Positions 59,567 through 64,000 of a DNA stretch of 64,000 bases are shown in pieces. Position numbers and translations under genes: made by a program. Below the pieces are notes generated by a model. It ran no database searches. It had not been told where the DNA came from and saw only the letters and a program-made list of their open reading frames with translations. Within the stretch, counting starts at the first letter, position 1; every line of letters begins with the position of its first letter. The stretch comes from [Clostridium] hylemonae DSM 15053 (GTDB taxonomy: Bacteria > Bacillota > Clostridia > Lachnospirales > Lachnospiraceae): contig NZ_CP036524.1 of the NCBI RefSeq assembly GCF_008281175.1, positions 3,720,001 through 3,784,000 on the forward strand, in the 5' to 3' direction.

Positions 59567-62500
59567 TTACTTCTTCTGAACACCTAATGTTACCTCTTCT
59601 CCGTTAATCTTCCAGTCTTTTACAAAGCCTGCCGGGGTTGTCTTCGTCATTTTAACGGTGAGTGTCTCCTCTGCAATGATCTTCGCATTCTCGGCAAATA
59701 CCTTTTCTGCCTTTTCTGTTCCTTCATACGTTACTTCAATTTTATCCATCACTTCAAAATCAGCTTCCTTGCGCATCGTCTGAATCTTACTGATAATCTC
59801 GCGGACAAATCCTTCCTCCAGCAGTTCATCTGAAAGGTTTGTATCCAGTACAACGGTAATGCCATTGTCATTTTCTGACACATATCCTTCTGTCTGGGCA
59901 GTCTCGATTAACAGATCCTCCCGGAATAACGTGACCTCCTGTCCGTTGATGTCAAGCTTCAGGGCATCGGATGCGTTCAGCTCATCCATGGCCGCGTTTC
60001 CGTCCAGAGACTCAAGCGCTGCTTTAATGCCTCCTAACAGTTTACCATATTTTGGTCCGACTGTCTTTAGCTGAGGTTTAAAACTGTAAGAAGTAAAGTC
60101 TCGTACCTCTTGTGTAAATGTCATAGTTTTTACATTCAGCTCATCTGTCACAATGTCCTGATAGAACACAGGGAGCTCAAAATCAGCCTTCACATACATC
60201 TGTCCGATCGGCTGCCGGTTTTTGATATTGGCTGTATTACGGCATGCGCGCCCCATAACGACGAGCTTCAGCACCTTCTCCATGTTGGACTCAAGTTCTG
60301 TGTCAATGCAGCTTTCATCTACAAGAGGGAAATCACACAAGTGTATACTCTCCGGTGCGTCCTTGTCTATACTTCTCACGAGATTCTGGTAGATATCTTC
60401 TGCCATGAACGGAATCATCGGCGCCGCTGCCTTGCAGACTGTGACAAGCGCTGTATAAAGTGTCATATAAGCATTGATCTTATCCTGTTCCATGCCTTTT
60501 GCCCAGAAACGTTCACGGCTTCTTCTCACATACCAGTTGCTCATGTCGTCCACAAAATCCTGAAGCGCTCTTGCTGCCTCCGGTATGCGGTAATTCTCCA
60601 GGTCATTGTCTACTTCCTTCACAAGTGTATTCATCTTGGAAAGCAGCCATTTGTCCATGACAGACAATTTGTCGTATTCCAGCGCATATTTTGTCGCATC
60701 GAATTCATCGATATTCGCATACAGTACAAAGAAGGCATACGTATTCCAGAGCGTGCCCATAAACTTACGCTGTCCCTCTGTCACTGCCTTGCCGTGGAAA
60801 CGGTTTGGAAGCCATGGGGCACTGTTCACATAGAAGTACCAGCGGATCGCATCCGCGCCGTATTTTTCAAGTGCGTCAAACGGATCTACTGCATTTCCCT
60901 TGGACTTGCTCATCTTCTGGCCGTTCTCGTCCTGCACGTGGCCGAGTACGATGACATTCTTATACGGAGCTTTATTAAATATGAGCGTAGAGATAGCCAG
61001 CAGAGAATAGAACCATCCTCTCGTCTGGTCAACAGCCTCAGAAATAAAGTCCGCCGGAAACTGCTTTTCAAAAAGCTCTTTATTTTCAAACGGATAGTGG
61101 TGCTGTGCAAACGGCATGGCGCCGGAATCAAACCAGCAGTCGATAACTTCCGGCACACGGTGCATCTCTTTGCCGCACTCTGGACATTTTACCGTAACTT
61201 CATCTATATACGGACGGTGGAGCTCAATATCGTCCGGGCAGTTGTCAGACATGGACTTCAGCTCCTCAATACTGCCGACAGAATGCTGGTGTCCGCATTC
61301 ACATTCCCATATATTCAGCGGTGTTCCCCAGTAACGGTTGCGGCTGATGCCCCAGTCCTGCACATTTTCCAGCCAGTCACCGAAACGGCCCTTGCCGATG
61401 CTCTCCGGAATCCAGTTGATCGTGTTGTTATTTGCGATCAGGTCATCCTTTACCGCTGTCATATTGATGAACCATGATTCACGCGCATAGTAGATGAGAG
61501 GTGTGTCACATCTCCAGCAGTGGGGATAGCTGTGCTCAAACTTCGGAGCCTCAAACAACAGCCCCTGTTCTTCCAGATCTTTCAATACGAGCGGATCCGC
61601 CTTCTTCACAAACACGCCCGCGTAAGGCGTCGACTCTCCCATGTTGCCCTTCTCATCGACAAGCTGTACAAACGGCATGTCATATTTGCGTCCTACCTTA
61701 GCATCGTCCTCACCAAAGGCCGGGGCAATATGGACAACACCGGTTCCGTCTGTCAGTGTTACGTAAGAATCACAGGTGACAAAGAACGCTTTTTTCTTCT
61801 GCTTCTTCGCACATTCCGCGGCACAGGAAAACAGTGGTTCGTATTCCTTATATTCCAGGTCCTCTCCTTTATATCGTTCCAGAACCTCATAAGCTGACTC
61901 TCCTTCTTCCGCAAGCCTGCCGAGCACTTTATCAAGCAGCGCCTCTGCCATATAGTATACATACCCGTCGGCAGCCTTCACCTTCACATAATCCTCCGCC
62001 GGATTCACGCAGAGTCCGATATTGGACGGCAGTGTCCATGGGGTTGTCGTCCATGCAAGAATATACGCGTCCTCATCTTTCACTTTAAAGCGCACGATAG
62101 CGGAACGCTCTTTCACATCCTTATATCCTTGTGCTACTTCCTGGGCGGAAAGCGGCGTGCCGCAGCGCGGGCAGTAAGGAACGATCTTGAAGCCTTTGTA
62201 TAAGAGCCCCTTATCCCAGATCTGCTTAAGGGCCCACCACTCAGATTCAATATAATCGTTGTGGTACGTCACGTACGGATTATCCATGTCGGCCCAGAAA
62301 CCAACTGTATTGGAGAAATCCTCCCACATTCCTTTATATTTCCACACACTTTCTTTACACTTGTCGATAAACGGCTCCAGACCATATTCCTCGATCTGCT
62401 CTTTGCCGTCCAGGCCGAGAAGCTTCTCCACCTCCAGCTCCACCGGAAGACCGTGGGTATCCCATCCCGCTTTTCTCGGCACTTCATATCCCTTCATAGT

Positions 62501-62716
62501 ACGGTATCTCGGAATCATATCCTTGATGACACGGGTAAGCACATGGCCGATGTGCGGTTTGCCGTTGGCCGTCGGAGGACCGTCATAAAACATGTAAATG
62601 TCGTTGCCGTCCTTCTCCTTCATACTTTTCTCAAAGATGTTGTTCTCTTCCCAGAACTTCTCCGTCGCTTTTTCCCTTTCAACAAAATTCAGATCCGTTG
62701 AAACCTTTTTATACAT
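59567..62716 (-). CDS. ileS: Isoleucyl-tRNA synthetase
   Basis: 1049-residue class I synthetase. HIGH motif in GPPTANGKPHIGHVLTR, KMSKS in GQKMSKSKGNAVDPF, editing (CP1) domain between, and tryptophan-rich active-site stretch YYARESWFINMTAV. N-terminus STDLNFVEREKATEKFWEENN and length are those of the IleS2/eukaryote-like type, which in other species is little affected by mupirocin; resistance here is inference. AAGGAGGAAGAGAA before ATG 62714-62716; longer frames run into the T-box. Expression controlled by the T-box upstream. Confidence 0.97.
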   Translation of the reverse strand: MYKKVSTDLNFVEREKATEKFWEENNIFEKSMKEKDGNDIYMFYDGPPTANGKPHIGHVLTRVIKDMIPRYRTMKGYEVPRKAGWDTHGLPVELEVEKLLGLDGKEQIEEYGLEPFIDKCKESVWKYKGMWEDFSNTVGFWADMDNPYVTYHNDYIESEWWALKQIWDKGLLYKGFKIVPYCPRCGTPLSAQEVAQGYKDVKERSAIVRFKVKDEDAYILAWTTTPWTLPSNIGLCVNPAEDYVKVKAADGYVYYMAEALLDKVLGRLAEEGESAYEVLERYKGEDLEYKEYEPLFSCAAECAKKQKKKAFFVTCDSYVTLTDGTGVVHIAPAFGEDDAKVGRKYDMPFVQLVDEKGNMGESTPYAGVFVKKADPLVLKDLEEQGLLFEAPKFEHSYPHCWRCDTPLIYYARESWFINMTAVKDDLIANNNTINWIPESIGKGRFGDWLENVQDWGISRNRYWGTPLNIWECECGHQHSVGSIEELKSMSDNCPDDIELHRPYIDEVTVKCPECGKEMHRVPEVIDCWFDSGAMPFAQHHYPFENKELFEKQFPADFISEAVDQTRGWFYSLLAISTLIFNKAPYKNVIVLGHVQDENGQKMSKSKGNAVDPFDALEKYGADAIRWYFYVNSAPWLPNRFHGKAVTEGQRKFMGTLWNTYAFFVLYANIDEFDATKYALEYDKLSVMDKWLLSKMNTLVKEVDNDLENYRIPEAARALQDFVDDMSNWYVRRSRERFWAKGMEQDKINAYMTLYTALVTVCKAAAPMIPFMAEDIYQNLVRSIDKDAPESIHLCDFPLVDESCIDTELESNMEKVLKLVVMGRACRNTANIKNRQPIGQMYVKADFELPVFYQDIVTDELNVKTMTFTQEVRDFTSYSFKPQLKTVGPKYGKLLGGIKAALESLDGNAAMDELNASDALKLDINGQEVTLFREDLLIETAQTEGYVSENDNGITVVLDTNLSDELLEEGFVREIISKIQTMRKEADFEVMDKIEVTYEGTEKAEKVFAENAKIIAEETLTVKMTKTTPAGFVKDWKINGEEVTLGVQKK

Positions 62717-62757
62717 TTCTCTTCCTCCTTGAGCATTGGGGACACGTTTTTTTCTCG

Positions 62758-62815
62758 TTGGGGACGGGGTATTTCTAAAAAACCTCCGTCCCCAATTTAA
62801 TTCAGGGTGTCCCTT
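62758..62815. repeat. Palindromic repeat copy R7
   Basis: TTGGGGACGGGGTATTTC ... CCTCCGTCCCCAA with the outer sequence AATTCAGGGTGTCCCTTTTT, the same outer tail as in copy R1. It lies between the T-box terminator and the ileS ribosome site, i.e. inside the ileS leader. Confidence 0.85.
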
Positions 62816-62839
62816 TTTCATTAATTTTAATATTGGGTC

Positions 62840-63056
62840 AAAAAAAACTTCCGTCCTGAATAGGACGAAAGCTAAAGCCTCGTTTATAAACCACCTAAAC
62901 ATACTGTCATATGCCTTCCCTGTAACGGGGGAACTCCGTCGGCATCTATTGGGTATTCATACCTTTCGACGACCGCAACTCGGAAGTGATATTCAGATAT
63001 AACTTACCGGCGCCAGGCTTCCACCATCCCCGACTCTCTATTGCTTTCCGAAATAT
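62840..63056 (-). promoter_or_regulatory. T-box riboswitch controlling ileS
   Basis: Leader on the minus strand with a long Stem I (AGAGAGTCGGGGATGGTGG near its start), a specifier-loop candidate GAATATCACTTCC whose ATC (62990 to 62988) is an isoleucine codon followed by a purine, a stem with CCGTTACAGG, the T-box sequence TTTAGGTGGTTTATAAACGA (62901 onward) and a terminator TTCGTCC/GGACGGAA with a run of T (62840-62847). Uncharged tRNA-Ile would favour the antiterminator and raise ileS expression. Confidence 0.85.
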
Positions 63057-63094
63057 CTTACTGTCTTCGTCAACATTTTTTTATATTCTGCTTT

Positions 63095-63123
63095 ATTATA
63101 GTAAGAAAACCCTTGATAGTCAA
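63095..63123 (-). promoter_or_regulatory. Sigma-A promoter of ileS, inside a terminator
   Basis: TTGACT (63123 to 63118), 17-base spacer, TATAAT (63100 to 63095) on the minus strand. The -35 lies in the loop and 3' arm of the terminator hairpin at 63106-63130. Confidence 0.7.
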
Positions 63124-63130
63124 GGGTTTT
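63106..63130 (-). terminator. Terminator after the hexapeptide-repeat gene
   Basis: AAAACCCTTGA / TCAAGGGTTTT, 11-bp perfect stem, three-base loop, 39 bases after the stop codon at 63169. Confidence 0.8.
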
Positions 63131-63168
63131 CTCCATTTTAACGTTATTTGGCGTACGTTATTGCGCAT

Positions 63169-64000
63169 TTATAACAGTGGTGATTTTATCGAACATATCG
63201 GGCAGCAATGCTCCGGTTTACACGGTGGTTCCGGTCTGCACGGCGGCTCCGGTTTACATGGCGGTTCCGGCTTACAGGGCGGCTCTGGCCTGCACGGTGG
63301 TTCCGGTTTACAGGGCGGTTCCGGTCTGTATGGCGGTTCCGGCTTACAGGGCGGCTCTGGCCTGCACGGCGGTTCCGGTCTACATGGCGGCTCCGGCTTA
63401 CAGGGCGGTTCCGGTCTGCACGGTGGTTCCGGTTTACACGGTGGTTCCGGTCTGCATGGCGGCTCCGGCTTACAGGGCGGCTCCGGTCTGCACGGCGGTT
63501 CCGGCGGGTATGGCGGCCATGGCGGCTCCGGCGGGTACGGCGGTCTTGGCGGCCATGGCGGCTCCGGCGGATACGGCGGCCTCGGTGGATACGGTGGCTC
63601 CGGCGGATACGGCGGCCTCGGTGGATACGGTGGCTCCGGCGGATACGGCGGATACGGCGGATAAGGTGGATACGGCAGTTCAGGCGGACGTCCCCAGCCC
63701 GGATAACATGGCATCATACATGGAAATGGAACCGGAAATCCTCCTGCCCCGCACGAATTATTTGTGTTATTGTTATTATTATTGTTGTTATTATTGTTGA
63801 TATTAATACCAGCATATCCGCCCTGCCCTTTTGATACGGAACAGTCCACAGACGGATATTCTGCGCATACACAGAGTTCGGCTTCCTGGCCGATCTGCAC
63901 ATCATCAAAAGATGTTCCGATCGGCTGGTAATTCAGGGCGGTGCTCTGTGCCTCCATAGTGATCACCCGCGTTATCGTACCTGTAAAAGATGCCTTAACG
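63169..64000 (-). CDS. Pro/Cys/Tyr-rich hexapeptide-repeat protein, N-terminus beyond window
   Basis: At least 276 residues. The frame is open to the window end; residues before the internal ATG at 63957 (KASFTGTITRVIT) already look coding, so the true start is probably outside. Order: a beta-like segment with two cysteines (ELCVCAEY), a Gly stretch, a run of Asn (11 in a row, then TNN), a Cys/Pro patch (FPCMMPCYPGWGRPPE), then a continuous array of hexapeptides P-P-[Y/W/C]-[P/K/R]-P-[E/R]. The first half carries Tyr or Trp (PPYPPE, PPYPPR, PPWPPR); the second has 16 units, 15 with Cys (PPCRPE, PPCKPE). Ends HCCPICSIKSPLL. Suggests a cross-linkable structural protein, perhaps of spore coat; no family recognised. 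Confidence 0.7.
   Translation of the reverse strand, partial: VKASFTGTITRVITMEAQSTALNYQPIGTSFDDVQIGQEAELCVCAEYPSVDCSVSKGQGGYAGININNNNNNNNNNNTNNSCGAGGFPVPFPCMMPCYPGWGRPPELPYPPYPPYPPYPPEPPYPPRPPYPPEPPYPPRPPYPPEPPWPPRPPYPPEPPWPPYPPEPPCRPEPPCKPEPPCRPEPPCKPEPPCRPEPPCKPEPPCRPEPPCRPEPPCKPEPPYRPEPPCKPEPPCRPEPPCKPEPPCKPEPPCRPEPPCKPEHCCPICSIKSPLL

Noticed and set aside
60110-61477. 455-codon plus-strand frame opposite ileS
   Set aside because: Antisense to a conserved synthetase, without start signals.
63230-63660. Possible CRISPR-like direct repeats
   Set aside because: The repeats are contiguous 18-base coding units with no unique spacers; the protein hexad explains them.
63041-63834. Long plus-strand frames rich in Gly/Ser or Arg/Trp opposite the hexapeptide gene
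   Set aside because: They arise from the 18-base repeat being open in several frames; no ribosome site, and the minus-strand frame has coherent ends and a terminator.
1-64000. tRNA or rRNA genes
   Set aside because: No cloverleaf with a TTCGA-type arm or rRNA signature was noticed on reading; a dedicated scan would be needed to exclude a diverged tRNA.

Overview
The window looks like a chromosomal segment of a spore-forming, low-to-mid GC Firmicute of the family Lachnospiraceae (Clostridium cluster XIVa, near the Clostridium scindens / hylemonae / Dorea group). This is inferred from gene content: sporulation genes (spoIID, spoIIQ, bofA, cwlD), a Gram-positive Tad/Flp pilus locus with DUF5702 and Flp1 proteins, an orphan MsmX/UgpC-type ATPase, reverse rubrerythrin, and a YaaT-HolB-YabB-RsmI cluster. 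No rRNA, tRNA or CRISPR was seen. Most genes are on the minus strand.

Layout. 0-11 kb: a two-component system (kinase cut by the window edge), a lipoprotein with eight DnaJ-type CxxCxGxG motifs, glgB, a very large TPR / coiled-coil / acidic / AAA-like protein, a decayed gene, and an ECF sigma factor with a membrane beta-propeller partner. 11-26 kb: an aconitase-superfamily hydratase with a CdaR-type regulator, a MATE exporter behind a long structured leader, a multi-sugar ABC ATPase, the rsmI-yabB-ricT-holB-decarboxylase cluster, pgi, a membrane protein and mtnN. 26-31.7 kb: small secreted and anti-sigma-like proteins, an orphan murG, a second ECF sigma factor, a HIT protein, a soluble histidine kinase and a rhomboid protease. 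31.7-39.8 kb: a ten-gene Tad pilus operon. 40-46 kb: bofA and yaaL, dCMP deaminase, upp, Sua5, cwlD and a GH18 protein. 46-51.6 kb: a candidate structured RNA, mecA, a DnaA-box cluster, an NlpC/P60 hydrolase behind a WalR-like box, and a PerR / rubrerythrin peroxide-defence cluster. 51.6-54.8 kb: an IS1182-type element flanked by exact 60-bp duplications of a palindromic repeat, then trhA and a GIY-YIG protein. 54.7-64 kb: spoIIQ, spoIID, glgP, ileS under T-box control, and a hexapeptide-repeat Pro/Cys/Tyr-rich protein running off the window end.

How the genes work together. glgB and glgP serve glycogen, and pgi serves central sugar metabolism. spoIID, spoIIQ, bofA, cwlD and possibly the GH18 protein belong to sporulation. 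perR and two rubrerythrins make an oxygen/peroxide defence set sharing an operator-like sequence. A family of long palindromes (GGGGACGGAGGTTTTTT and its complement) lies in at least seven places between genes, probably acting as bidirectional terminators; one was the target of the IS. Two sporulation genes (cwlD, spoIID) have ribosome binding sites locked inside hairpins that also hold sigma-E-like promoter elements, a recurring arrangement worth testing.
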